In this document: positions 25,424-34,048 of the stretch, piece by piece | Numbering within the stretch: position 1 is the stretch's first letter | Layout: every line of letters starts with the position of its first letter | Source of the DNA: Epilithonimonas caeni DSM 17710 | GTDB lineage: Bacteria > Bacteroidota > Bacteroidia > Flavobacteriales > Weeksellaceae | Assembly (NCBI RefSeq): GCF_000426465.1 | Contig: NZ_AUFK01000009.1 | Coordinates: 434,001-498,000, forward strand | Length of the DNA stretch: 64,000 nucleotides | Reading direction: 5' to 3' | Made by a program: the position numbers and the translations under genes | Notes under the pieces: generated by a model | Database searches by the model: none | Seen by the model: only the letters and a program-made list of their open reading frames with translations | Told to the model about the DNA's origin: nothing

Positions 25424-26545
25424 TTATTTTTCTTTTGTTAATTGAATGATTTTCTCAACGACAGGTTTTGCCTGGTAATTCCTGTCAAATGGCAACGGAT
25501 AATCGGTTCTTCCTTTTACCGGAAAGTCATTTTTCCAGGATTGATTGTCGGTAACGCCCCACAATGTCACCCGTCTTATTTTATCCTGATGTTTCAGGAA
25601 CAGTCTGAAAAAATCCAGATAACGGTTTTCCCATTCTTTCGTCACATTTTCAGGTAATCCTTTGGTGTAAGGATTCATTTTGGCTTCGTATTCTACTTTG
25701 TCGGAGACATTCGCAGAAGTTCCCCACGGAGAAGGCAGTGCGCTGATTTCCATTTCGGTAACATTGATTTTTACGCCTGCTGCAGCATAATCAACGATTG
25801 CTTTTTCGTATTCTTCAAGTTTCGGATTGTCTAATCCAACGTGGGTCTGCATTCCAACGCCATCGATGCGGATTCCTCTGGATTTCAAATCTTTGACGAT
25901 TTTGGTAACGGTTTTTACTTTTTCCGGAAACCATTCGTTGTAATCGTTGTAATAGAGTTCGGCATTCGGGTCAGCTTCCTGCGCATATTGGAAAGCGAGC
26001 GGAATAAATTCTTCGCCCAGAATTTCGTAAAATTTGCTTTTGCGATACGTTCCGTCTTCCATAATGGCTTCGTTTACCACATCCCAACCTTTTACACGGC
26101 CTTTGTATCTGCCGACCAACGTTGAAATATGGCTTTTCATTCTCTGTCTCAGAACTTCGGGTGAAACATCTTTTCCGTCCTTGTCTACGAAAAACCATCT
26201 TGGTAATTGTGAATGCCAAATCAAGGTATGACCGATGATGAACATTTTGTTTTTCTCTCCGAATTCTACAAATTTGTCCGCATCGCCAAAGAAAAACTGC
26301 CCTTCCTGAGGTTGGATAAACATTGATTTCATACAGTTTTCTGCAACAATGGAGCTGAATTGCTTCTTGATGATTTCATCCGATTTTACATCGGTACCGT
26401 CAATTTGCGGAAGGCTCATTGCGGTTCCGATGTAGAATTTATTTTTGTAGGCATCTTTCAGGGAATCTTTTGAGGATGCCGAACTTGCTGTTTTGCAGGA
26501 AACGGTCAAGGCTAAAACTCCTAATAATGCGGCTATTTTTTTCAT
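25424..26545 (-). CDS. GH10 endo-1,4-beta-xylanase, lipoprotein (373 aa)
   Basis: Cleaves the xylan backbone. Lipoprotein signal with lipobox LTVSC (Cys17), so membrane-anchored. GH10 motifs: [11 protein letters not shown], acid/base Glu159 in WDVVNEA, YYNDYN, and nucleophile Glu264 in [18 protein letters not shown] near the end. Single catalytic domain. It follows the symporter (293-nt spacer with repeats) and precedes GH43 and GH67 on the same strand. Confidence 0.95.
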   Translation of the reverse strand: MKKIAALLGVLALTVSCKTASSASSKDSLKDAYKNKFYIGTAMSLPQIDGTDVKSDEIIKKQFSSIVAENCMKSMFIQPQEGQFFFGDADKFVEFGEKNKMFIIGHTLIWHSQLPRWFFVDKDGKDVSPEVLRQRMKSHISTLVGRYKGRVKGWDVVNEAIMEDGTYRKSKFYEILGEEFIPLAFQYAQEADPNAELYYNDYNEWFPEKVKTVTKIVKDLKSRGIRIDGVGMQTHVGLDNPKLEEYEKAIVDYAAAGVKINVTEMEISALPSPWGTSANVSDKVEYEAKMNPYTKGLPENVTKEWENRYLDFFRLFLKHQDKIRRVTLWGVTDNQSWKNDFPVKGRTDYPLPFDRNYQAKPVVEKIIQLTKEK

Positions 26546-26577
26546 TGTTAATTTTTTTTAATTCTTCGTGAAACCTT

Positions 26578-26602
26578 AACAGGTCGCCTCTACGAGGCTT
26601 GA
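26578..26602 (-). repeat. Short palindromic repeat family E, copy 2
   Basis: On the minus strand AAGCCTCGTAGAGGCGACCT then GTT. Hairpin GCCTC/GAGGC. The stem bases differ from copy 3 but pairing is kept, a compensatory pattern. Confidence 0.65.
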
Positions 26603-26627
26603 TGGCTTATCTTATATATTGGCTATT

Positions 26628-26652
26628 AACAGTTCGCTCCTACGGAGCTTTT
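26628..26652 (-). repeat. Short palindromic repeat family E, copy 3
   Basis: On the minus strand AAAGCTCCGTAGGAGCGAAC then TGTT. Hairpin GCTCC/GGAGC, tandem with copy 2 and matching copy 1 at 7978. Confidence 0.7.
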
Positions 26653-26740
26653 GCTATTTTTATTTTCTTTATTAAAATTCTAAATCTAAAGAATGACCAA
26701 TATTGTATTTAAGGGTAAAATTTGTTTTTATGCTGAATCT

Positions 26741-26821
26741 CGCAGCCCGGCTTGAACGGAGCTCTTTTTGTGGAGCAAAGCGGAACAAAAAAGCGGGAGT
26801 GGAAGACGGATTAAGCTGCCC
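26741..26821 (+). repeat. Palindromic repeat family A, copy 3 (81-bp reference copy)
   Basis: CGCAGCCCGGCTTGAACGGA, GCTCTTTTTGTGGAGC, then CAAAAAAGCGGGAGTGGAAG and ACGGATTAAGCTGCCC. The CTTTTTGT and ACAAAAAAG segments can pair. It sits 17 nt after the symporter stop codon. Confidence 0.85.
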
Positions 26822-26838
26822 AAATAATCAAACCTATA

Positions 26839-28293
26839 TTAATCTTCTTTTTTTCTTCTTTCTTTGAGTTCCTGTTCGATTTGGGTTTCCATTTTTTTGT
26901 TGATTTCGTAGAACATTAATAATCCACAGGCCGCAAAGAACGGAATAGCCGGAAAAATACTGACCAGCATCTGAGCGCCATTTGCAACGGATTCTGGCTG
27001 GATAACGTTTTCGGTTCCTTCGGATGAAATATAGCCGTAATGACCAATAATGGAAGAAACCAATGAGCTTCCGATGCTCAACCCTACTTTTAGTCCAACC
27101 ATCATCGCGGAAAAAATAATTGCTGTGGCGCGTCTGTTGTTTTTCCATTCGGAATAGTCGGCGACATCGGCAATCATTGCCCAAAGCAACGGTGTGCTGA
27201 TTCCGTAGAAAAAGCCATGAAGGATTTGCGAAAGGAACATCAATCCTACCGATTTTGGCGGATAAAAGATGAATGCAACAATAAATAAAGTTGAAATGAA
27301 CAATGATGCAATGAACGCATCTCTTTTCCCGTATTTATCGGCAAATCTTTTTGAGAAGGTAATCCCAACAATCATCATAATGATTCCGCCGGCATTGAAG
27401 AGCCCGAAACCTGCTGAACGAGGGTCTTCACCGAAGAAATTCATTCCGATGGAACTGAAAAATGCAGTAATCGGCGAAATGAAATTTTTCAAAGAAGTTT
27501 CATCGACATAATTGTTGAAATAATAAACGTACGAACCGCCTTTCATTGCCAAAGTAATGAAAATCAAGGCTGTAACTACCAACATTATTATCCAAGGCTT
27601 GTTTTTCTTTAAGTCTTTTAAATCGGCTCCCAAAGAGGATTCCTGCTCCGGTTTTGGAATGACTCTTTCTTTGGTGGTGAAAAATGTGATGAGCAACATA
27701 ATCGTTCCGATAATCGCTAACCAGGTCATCACAATTTCGATTCCGGCTGCTTTGTCACCTTTCCCTGCCGATAAAATTATTGGCAACATAAATACCTGAA
27801 CGAAAAACTGTGCAAACATCACCGCCACAAAACGGTAAGAGGAAATACTGTTTCGTTCGCCCATATCGCCTGTAATCACGCCGCTCAGTGCTGCGTAAGG
27901 TAAATTATTAGCTGCGTACAAGAGTAATAAAATTGTGTAAGTTGCTGCTGCATAAATCATTTTCCCCTGATACGAAAAATTGGGTGTGCTGAATGCAAAA
28001 AGTGCTGCTGCACCCAACGGAACGGCAGAAAATAAAATCCACGGACGGAATTTCCCCCATTTGGTTCGTGTTCTGTCTGCCAAAGCGCCGACCAGCGGAT
28101 TGAACCCAAAACCGGCAATGAGCCCGACAATCAAAGTAATGATGGAGGCGTCTTCCGGCTTTAATCCGTAGATATCGGTGTAAAAATAAGCTAAGTAAGT
28201 CACCAAAGTCTGGAAAACCAGATTGGCCGCTAAATCTCCCAAACTGTAGCCGATTTTTTCAACGACAGGTATTTTCTGAGATGGATTGTTCAT
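26839..28293 (-). CDS. GPH-family (glycoside-pentoside-hexuronide:cation) symporter (484 aa)
   Basis: Inner-membrane MFS-type symporter with about 12 TM helices. N-terminal KIGYSLGDLAANLVFQ and the loop GALADRTRTKWGKFRPW are GPH hallmarks; MIADVADYSEWKNNRR is the matching conserved segment in the second half. First gene of symporter-GH10-GH43-GH67, so xylo-oligosaccharides or aldouronates are likely substrates with H+ or Na+ coupling (inference). Its upstream spacer holds a family H repeat and an 18-bp inverted repeat (28471-28488). Confidence 0.92.
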   Translation of the reverse strand: MNNPSQKIPVVEKIGYSLGDLAANLVFQTLVTYLAYFYTDIYGLKPEDASIITLIVGLIAGFGFNPLVGALADRTRTKWGKFRPWILFSAVPLGAAALFAFSTPNFSYQGKMIYAAATYTILLLLYAANNLPYAALSGVITGDMGERNSISSYRFVAVMFAQFFVQVFMLPIILSAGKGDKAAGIEIVMTWLAIIGTIMLLITFFTTKERVIPKPEQESSLGADLKDLKKNKPWIIMLVVTALIFITLAMKGGSYVYYFNNYVDETSLKNFISPITAFFSSIGMNFFGEDPRSAGFGLFNAGGIIMMIVGITFSKRFADKYGKRDAFIASLFISTLFIVAFIFYPPKSVGLMFLSQILHGFFYGISTPLLWAMIADVADYSEWKNNRRATAIIFSAMMVGLKVGLSIGSSLVSSIIGHYGYISSEGTENVIQPESVANGAQMLVSIFPAIPFFAACGLLMFYEINKKMETQIEQELKERRKKED

Positions 28294-28353
28294 ATAGTTT
28301 ATGGTTGTTTTTTATTGAGATAAATAGATGATAGACTGATAGATGAAAGGTTT

Positions 28354-28463
28354 TTTAAACATTAAGAATTTAAGAGGCTTAATTTTTCTTAAATAAAATT
28401 GACTTGTTAATTTCTTAAAATTTTTACTTATTATTAAATTTCTTAAATCCTTAACGTTTAAAT
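28354..28463. repeat. Inverted-repeat element family H (TTTAAACATTAAGAATTTAAG type)
   Basis: Left end TTTAAACATTAAGAATTTAA and right end CTTAAATCCTTAACGTTTAA are inverted complements with two mismatches; the middle repeats TTCTTAAA. One copy, between the acetylesterase and the symporter. Confidence 0.65.
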
Positions 28464-28470
28464 AAATTAG

Positions 28471-28488
28471 AAATAAACAAGTTTATTT
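28471..28488. promoter_or_regulatory. AT-rich 18-bp inverted repeat upstream of the symporter operon
   Basis: AAATAAAC-AA-GTTTATTT, perfect 8-bp arms, 178 nt upstream of the symporter start. Too AT-rich to be a good terminator for the acetylesterase; could be an operator for the core xylan operon. It does not match the AraR-type consensus. Confidence 0.35.
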
Positions 28489-28513
28489 AAAATTAAGTAA
28501 TTTAAGCCTTTAG

Positions 28514-30427
28514 TTATTCCGTTGTGAAAGGCGATGCGGGAAGTCCGGTTTTGCTTTTCAGGTTTCCATCGGGATTGTCTGCCCAGTCGTAACGGACTGC
28601 AACTGGATTTGTTACCGAGTCATTCCAAACCACAATTGTTTTTCCTTCGATTTTTGCTTTTGCCCAAGCCCATTTTCCTTCGGCATTTTTAATGGCAAAA
28701 CCTTTCAATTCTGAAACTGGCGCAAAATCATCGGTTCCTTTTTTGAAAGTAAGAACGATTTTATTTCCGTCAACTTTCATCGACTGATAAACCGGGCCGT
28801 CTGCAACGATGTTTTTTCCGTAAGCCAGTTTCATCGCCTGCAAAGCCAGCCTGTCTCCCACTGTTTTTTTATCCAGCGGATGAATGTCATTCCATTCTCC
28901 TATGTCGATGATTACTGCAAGTCCGGCATTCGGAACTTGTAATGAAACTTTACGCTGCTGGTCTCTGAGTTCCGCCCAGTTGCTTTCTATCGGCTGTGCT
29001 TTTGACTCCATAAAATTAGCCAGCTGAACGGTGATAAACGGCATTTCTTTGTTATTGAATTTGTTTCTCCAGTCTGTAATCATTGTCGTCAGTAAATCGC
29101 CGTATTCTTTTGGTTTTCCGGTGTTGCTTTCGCCTTGGTACCAAATGGCGCCTTTGATATTATAATTGATGAGCGGATTAATCATTGCATTGTACAATCC
29201 GGTCGGTTTCCAGCGGATGAAAGTAGTTCCGGGAGCCATTTTTTCCATTTTAGCACCGATTTTATATTTCCATTCGGATTTTAAATCGATTTTATTACCA
29301 TCAATTTCAAGATAATAAGGTTTATCGGCGATGAACTGCCCTTTTCCGCTACCGTTGGAAACTCTCACAGCAATGACGTTTTTACCTTCTTTCAAAACTC
29401 CTGCTGGAACGTCGTACCAACGTGGCGGATATTCATAGGTTACATTTCCGACTTTTGTTCCGTTGATGTATGTCACATCAGCATCTTTGATTCTACCAAG
29501 GTTTAAAAATGCAGGTTTTCCTGCCTGATTTTTGGTTAAATTAATTTCTTTTCTGAACCAAACCGAGCCTTCAAAAGAACCTTCTTTATCTTCCCAGGAA
29601 CCTGGAATTTGCATCGTTTTCCAATCAGAATCGTCTAGGTCGAAATTTTCCCAATGTTGATTTAATCCGATATCGCTTTGGTCGAGTTCCGTGTACCAGG
29701 CTTTGCTCAAGGCCTGTTCGCCGGATTCGGTAGATTTTATTAAATCATCATTTTGCCATTTTTTGGCTTCGTCCAGATATTCAGGGTATTTTTTCAGAGA
29801 ATTTTCATCCATCCAAGCCTGAATCGGAGAACCGCCTAAACTGGAGTGAATAATTCCTACCGGAACTTTATTTTTCTCGCTTAAATCTTTAGCAAAAAAA
29901 TAAGCTACACCAGAGAAATTCAGAATCGTTTGTGGATTTGTTGCTTCCCATTTTCCGCCATCAAGCTCAGTTTGAGGTGACTTAAAATTATATTTTTGAG
30001 GAACAGTAAAAAACCTGATGTTCTGATTATTTGCATTTTTGATTTCGTCAGCATAAAGCGGAGTCAGTCTGCGCATCGGCAGTTCCATATTCGATTGTCC
30101 GGAAGCGAGCCAAACGTCGCCGATGAGAATATCTTTCAATGTAATTTCATTGATGGTCATCGTGTAAGGACCTCCGGCTTTCTGCTCCGGAAGTGTGATT
30201 TTCCAGTTTCCGTTTTGGTCGGCAGTGGTTTTATAATTTTTATTGAGGAATTTCACTTCCACTTTTTCTCCAACATCGGCTTTTCCCCAAACATTCAGTT
30301 TTTGGTTACGCTGCAAAACCATTCCGTCTGAAACCAGTGCCGGAAGTTTGATTTTGGCTTCAATAAAGGAAATGCATAATAAGCCTACGCATAAAATTAA
30401 TATTTTAAAAAAGATTCTGTTTTTCAT
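28514..30427 (-). CDS. Sialate O-acetylesterase-like carbohydrate esterase, copy 1 (637 aa)
   Basis: SGNH esterase that removes acetyl groups from sugars; in a xylan locus probably an acetylxylan esterase. Signal peptide at the N-terminus (ILILCVGLLCISFIEA). Motifs: Ser block LASGQSNMELPM (about residue 110), IWYQGESN, and DIGEWNDIHPLDK holding the Asp/His pair. A beta-jelly-roll insert (FRKEINLTKNQAGKPAFLNLG to VRVSNGSGKG) sits between, as in family members. A paralogue with the same layout lies at 57461-59350. It starts 28 nt after the GH127 gene. Confidence 0.9.
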   Translation of the reverse strand: MKNRIFFKILILCVGLLCISFIEAKIKLPALVSDGMVLQRNQKLNVWGKADVGEKVEVKFLNKNYKTTADQNGNWKITLPEQKAGGPYTMTINEITLKDILIGDVWLASGQSNMELPMRRLTPLYADEIKNANNQNIRFFTVPQKYNFKSPQTELDGGKWEATNPQTILNFSGVAYFFAKDLSEKNKVPVGIIHSSLGGSPIQAWMDENSLKKYPEYLDEAKKWQNDDLIKSTESGEQALSKAWYTELDQSDIGLNQHWENFDLDDSDWKTMQIPGSWEDKEGSFEGSVWFRKEINLTKNQAGKPAFLNLGRIKDADVTYINGTKVGNVTYEYPPRWYDVPAGVLKEGKNVIAVRVSNGSGKGQFIADKPYYLEIDGNKIDLKSEWKYKIGAKMEKMAPGTTFIRWKPTGLYNAMINPLINYNIKGAIWYQGESNTGKPKEYGDLLTTMITDWRNKFNNKEMPFITVQLANFMESKAQPIESNWAELRDQQRKVSLQVPNAGLAVIIDIGEWNDIHPLDKKTVGDRLALQAMKLAYGKNIVADGPVYQSMKVDGNKIVLTFKKGTDDFAPVSELKGFAIKNAEGKWAWAKAKIEGKTIVVWNDSVTNPVAVRYDWADNPDGNLKSKTGLPASPFTTE

Positions 30428-30454
30428 AGTGAATTTGAATTCTGCAGTTTACTT

Positions 30455-32830
30455 TTAGTTTTTATCTGGCATTTGGGTCAGTAATCTTACTTCAATGATT
30501 TTCGGGGTCAAAGATTTTTCATTTGTATTAAATTTTACATTAAGAATATCTTTTCTACTTTCAGATTCAGGAATCGGGATTAATAATGATTGCGGAGAAC
30601 TGCCCATTTTTCCATCGAAATTTTTAGAAATCGCTTTCATTCCATTGATTTCTACATTCAAAGTTCGGTTATTGTTGGCATCAAAATAAATAAGATAAAG
30701 GTATTTCGCATTCTTATCTTTGTTTCTCATCTGGTAGCTGAACCAGCCTTTTGCCTCACGGAAATGGCGGTCTTCCATATATCCGGTGTTGGAATCTTTG
30801 CTGTCGATGAAATGGTCGGATTCCGGCTGCTGCTCACCAAGTTGGATTTTATCGGTTGTGATATTATCCAGTTTTCTGATTTCCTCTTCTTCTTTGGCTT
30901 TCTGTTTCTGAATCATTTCGATTTTATCCTGATTCGCCTGAGGAAAATAAATAATGTAACGTTCTTCCTGGATTTTATAAAACGGAACCAACTTCAATCC
31001 GTTACTGAACTTATTTTGAGGATACAATCCTTTTAATCTGAAAGTCAAACCCTTATCATTCACCGTTTCCAAATGGCTTAAAACCGAATCTGAACTTCCC
31101 AAAATGGTAGGAATTTCATTCAAAGGAATTTGTGGTCCGTGCGCGATATGTCCGCCTCTGCTGTCATCGGCAAAAAGTCCGTCCTGATTTTCCTTGCCGT
31201 ATTTTGCCGCCAAAACTATCGGACCATATTTGAAGGCAAAATAATCCGAATGGTCAGGAAGCTGTTCTGCGGAAAGGTGCATTGGCATTTTCATTTCGAT
31301 AACGTCTCCTTTCTTCCATTTTTTATTAATGGTAAAATAACCTTCGGCATCAACCGTAACATTGATATTTTTGCCATTTACTGAAATGGTAATTTCAGAA
31401 GCATTTGCCCATTCCGGTGCTCTTAATTTTAAATTTAAATTTGATTTCGGAGCAACATCAAAAAATAATTTTGTCGATGGATTTTCAGGGAAATTATTTT
31501 CCTGTCTCAGAACCAATTTCTTTTCAGACCATTTTAAAATGGAAGGAATAAACAAATTCACGTATAAATCTTCATCAGAATAAGCATAAATCATTTCACC
31601 ATATTTGGCTTGATTTTCCATTCCTGAACCTACACAACACCAAAAGCTGGTTTCCGGCTGAGAATAAACCCTGTAATGACCCGGACGCATCGGTGTAAAA
31701 TACACAAAACCGCCTTTTTCAGGATTTTGTGTGGAAAGAATATGATTGTACAAAGCTCTTTCGTAATAATCTACATACGACGATTTTGGATTGGTCGCAT
31801 ACAATTCTTTGGAAAGTTTCAGCATATTATATGTATTGCAGGTTTCGGGTCCTTCAATACTTTTAATCATTCCGCTGAAATCATTGATGGGATTAAAATG
31901 CTCACTCACACTGTTTCCACCAATAATTGCTGACCTTTTTTGGGTAACATTGGTCCAGAAAAAATCGGCGGCATTGCTCCAATCTTTGTTATTTTCCAAA
32001 TCTGCAATTCTTTTGAAACCAATCACTTTCGGAATCTGCGTATTAGCGTGGATTCCTGTGAGTTTATCTTCCTGAATCAATAATGGGTTTAAAATGGCAA
32101 GATGTGAAAAACGATGGGCAAGTTTGAGATATTTCGGATTTTTTGTGATGTCGTACACGTCGGCAAAAACTTCATTCAGACCGCCGTGCTCACTGCGAAG
32201 CATATCCTGAATCTGTTCATCGGAAAGTCCGGAAACTTCATCAGCCATCCAATCAGTGAGCTTTATCAGCATTCTTTTTGCTTTCTCGTTGCCTGCATAC
32301 CAATAGGCATCGCGTAAACCCGAGTAAATTTTGTGAATATTATACAGCGGAACCCAGCGGTCATTCAAACCGAAAGTTGCGGCACGAATGTTTCCGTCAG
32401 CAATTTCTCTCCATATTTTTTTACCGTTTGGAACCCCGGAAAGATACCCATTTCCTGAAAGATTCTGGCATCGTTCCAATTCATCAATCATATACTCCAA
32501 ACGTTGCTTGATTTTTGCATCGCCTGTGGAAGCGTACATCAACGCCAACGCAGAAATATAGTGTCCTCCGATATGACCGTCCAATCCAGTATTTTCCCAG
32601 TTTGGATAATTTTCTTTTTTTGGTTTCAATCCTGCTTCTTTCAGATACGGCGCAAGAAGCCGGTCTACATCCATCGACAAGATATATTTCTCATCTGTTT
32701 GCATCGCTTTGCTGAAAACACTTTCGGACAGATGAACCTTATTGAGCGGAAAGTAGCTAACATTTTTCTTTACCTGCCCAAAAGCAAGCGAAGTAAAGCC
32801 TAAAAATAATATCAGTGATTTCTTGTTCAT
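30455..32830 (-). CDS. GH127 beta-L-arabinofuranosidase-like glycosidase (791 aa)
   Basis: DUF1680/GH127-family enzyme, typically acting on terminal beta-L-arabinofuranosides. Signal peptide (LILFLGFTSLAFG). The characteristic zinc/nucleophile set is intact: Glu329 and Cys331 in EGPETCNTYNML, and Cys398-Cys399 in SFWCCVGSGMENQAKYGE, the latter Cys being the nucleophile in the family. An (alpha/alpha)6 barrel is followed by beta domains and a C-terminal extension (about 660-790) of the DUF4986 type. First gene of GH127-acetylesterase. Two AraR-type boxes upstream, one 3 nt before its ATG. Confidence 0.9.
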   Translation of the reverse strand: MNKKSLILFLGFTSLAFGQVKKNVSYFPLNKVHLSESVFSKAMQTDEKYILSMDVDRLLAPYLKEAGLKPKKENYPNWENTGLDGHIGGHYISALALMYASTGDAKIKQRLEYMIDELERCQNLSGNGYLSGVPNGKKIWREIADGNIRAATFGLNDRWVPLYNIHKIYSGLRDAYWYAGNEKAKRMLIKLTDWMADEVSGLSDEQIQDMLRSEHGGLNEVFADVYDITKNPKYLKLAHRFSHLAILNPLLIQEDKLTGIHANTQIPKVIGFKRIADLENNKDWSNAADFFWTNVTQKRSAIIGGNSVSEHFNPINDFSGMIKSIEGPETCNTYNMLKLSKELYATNPKSSYVDYYERALYNHILSTQNPEKGGFVYFTPMRPGHYRVYSQPETSFWCCVGSGMENQAKYGEMIYAYSDEDLYVNLFIPSILKWSEKKLVLRQENNFPENPSTKLFFDVAPKSNLNLKLRAPEWANASEITISVNGKNINVTVDAEGYFTINKKWKKGDVIEMKMPMHLSAEQLPDHSDYFAFKYGPIVLAAKYGKENQDGLFADDSRGGHIAHGPQIPLNEIPTILGSSDSVLSHLETVNDKGLTFRLKGLYPQNKFSNGLKLVPFYKIQEERYIIYFPQANQDKIEMIQKQKAKEEEEIRKLDNITTDKIQLGEQQPESDHFIDSKDSNTGYMEDRHFREAKGWFSYQMRNKDKNAKYLYLIYFDANNNRTLNVEINGMKAISKNFDGKMGSSPQSLLIPIPESESRKDILNVKFNTNEKSLTPKIIEVRLLTQMPDKN

Positions 32831-32833
32831 TAA

Positions 32834-32854
32834 TAAATGTTATTTCTACATTTC
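32834..32854. promoter_or_regulatory. AraR-type palindrome just upstream of the GH127 start codon
   Basis: TAAATGT-TATTTCT-ACATTTC; six of seven arm positions pair. It ends only 3 nt before the GH127 ATG, inside the expected 5' leader, so a bound protein could block elongation or the box could work as a secondary site. Unlike the canonical boxes, no TAnnTTTG element follows at the fixed spacing. Confidence 0.55.
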
Positions 32855-32986
32855 TAAAATAAAAGAAAGTATCTATATGGCAAACAATTTTCATTATTTA
32901 GAAATAAATCCTATTGAAAAAGCATTTTTCAGGCAACAAAAAAATGTTTAAAAAAGTTTCACCTTATCATAAAAAACAAGATTAGA

Positions 32987-33030
32987 CAAACCATAGAATA
33001 TCAATTAAATAAATGTAATTTATACATTAT
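32987..33030 (-). promoter_or_regulatory. Promoter module of GH127: AraR-type box plus -7 element
   Basis: Box TAAATGT-AATTTAT-ACATTAT (33010-33030, plus-strand reading) followed on the minus strand by TATGGTTTG (32995-32987), a one-base-longer variant of TAnnTTTG. The TTTG stands at exactly the same distance from the box (23 nt) as at 44128, 46245 and 52618. Confidence 0.65.
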
Positions 33031-33277
33031 CAAAATAGATAGAGTGGGTTTCTAAAAAACAATAAAAATTTAAATTTATACTTATCGTATTTTAAATAAT
33101 ATGTCGAATAAATTTTCAACTTAAATCCAAGATGAAAATTTAACACAATTTTAACATTATATTCACATAGGATACATAGTAATTTCAGCAAATAAATTGT
33201 CGAAACGATGAACACAATTCCCCAAAACACTTCCTAAAATCAACAAATCATTAAAAAAAATAGTTAGAACATAAAAA

Positions 33278-33342
33278 TAAAGTGTCTAACATACATTTAT
33301 TTATTTTTCATATTAGAATCTATTTCAAAACCTTTAACTTTG
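33278..33342 (+). promoter_or_regulatory. Promoter of araR with AraR-type box
   Basis: Box AAAGTGT-CTAACAT-ACATTTA (33279-33299) and, downstream on the plus strand, a perfect TAnnTTTG element TAACTTTG (33335-33342) only 14 nt before the araR ATG. The box is further from the -7 element than at the target promoters, which would suit autoregulation (inference). Confidence 0.55.
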
Positions 33343-33356
33343 TATAAAATCATTTT

Positions 33357-34046
33357 TTGATGGAAGAGAATTATCTTAATTATCCCAAACATCTTGTTGC
33401 AGTTGACTGCATTATTTTCGGTTTTGACGGAGAAAATCTGAAAATCCTTCTGGTACAAAGAAATTTCGAGCCTAAAAAAGGAGAATGGTCTCTGATGGGC
33501 GGGTTTGTTGATGATAAAGAAAGTTCTGACCAAGCCGCAAACCGTGTCCTGAATACATTGACCGGACTAGAAAACATCTACCTTGAGCAGCTGAATACCT
33601 ACACCGAAATCGACCGTGAGCCGACAGCCAGAATTATGTCGATTTCGTATTATGCTTTAATTAATATTCAGGATAATATCCAGATCAATGAAAAATACAG
33701 CGCTAAGTGGTTTGATCTGAAAAACAGTCCGGACCTTATTTTTGACCACAACGCAATGGTGAAAGATGCCGTTTTGAGATTGAGAAGAAGAGCTACGACA
33801 AGGCCAATCGGTTTTGAACTGCTGCCTGAAAAATTCACAATGAAAGACCTACAGAATCTTTACGAAGCTATTTTTGACGAAAAATACGACAAAAGAAATT
33901 TTACCAGCAAAATCAATGCTTTGGATGTATTGTTAAAAACCAGCGAAAAAGATATGAGCTCGTCTAAAAAAGGTTCTTTTCTGTACACTTTTGATGAAAA
34001 AAAATACAATAAGAAAATCGCGGAAGGGTTTATGTTCAAGATTTAA
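33357..34046 (+). CDS. araR: Nudix-like transcriptional regulator, AraR type (NrtR family, 229 aa)
   Basis: N-terminal Nudix fold (about 10-145) fused to a C-terminal winged helix (about 150-220, FELLPEKFTMKDLQNLYEAI). The Nudix box (48-71, GGFVDDKES ... NRVLNTLTGL) has lost the catalytic REUxEE glutamates, so it is a sensor rather than a hydrolase. NrtR-family proteins of this layout include AraR of gut Bacteroides, which responds to L-arabinose. The name is supported by its place between arabinose genes and by matching palindromes upstream of arabinose-related genes. Start at 33357 or the adjacent ATG 33360. It is the only plus-strand gene in the right part; its stop is 2 nt from the convergent DUF294 gene. 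Confidence 0.82.
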   Translation: MMEENYLNYPKHLVAVDCIIFGFDGENLKILLVQRNFEPKKGEWSLMGGFVDDKESSDQAANRVLNTLTGLENIYLEQLNTYTEIDREPTARIMSISYYALINIQDNIQINEKYSAKWFDLKNSPDLIFDHNAMVKDAVLRLRRRATTRPIGFELLPEKFTMKDLQNLYEAIFDEKYDKRNFTSKINALDVLLKTSEKDMSSSKKGSFLYTFDEKKYNKKIAEGFMFKI

Positions 34047-34048
34047 AC

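Larger units (their letters stand above)
32831..33356. other. Divergent regulatory region between GH127 and araR
   Basis: 526 nt of AT-rich DNA without a credible gene. It holds three AraR-type palindromes (32834-32854, 33010-33030, 33279-33299), a TAnnTTTG-like element for GH127 near 32987-32995 and a TAACTTTG element for araR at 33335-33342. Confidence 0.7.

Noticed and set aside
33030-33230. Minus-strand 66-codon hydrophobic frame in the GH127-araR spacer
   Set aside because: Composition follows the AT-rich DNA (Phe, Leu, Lys, Tyr), it runs through regulatory sequence, and no start signal supports it.
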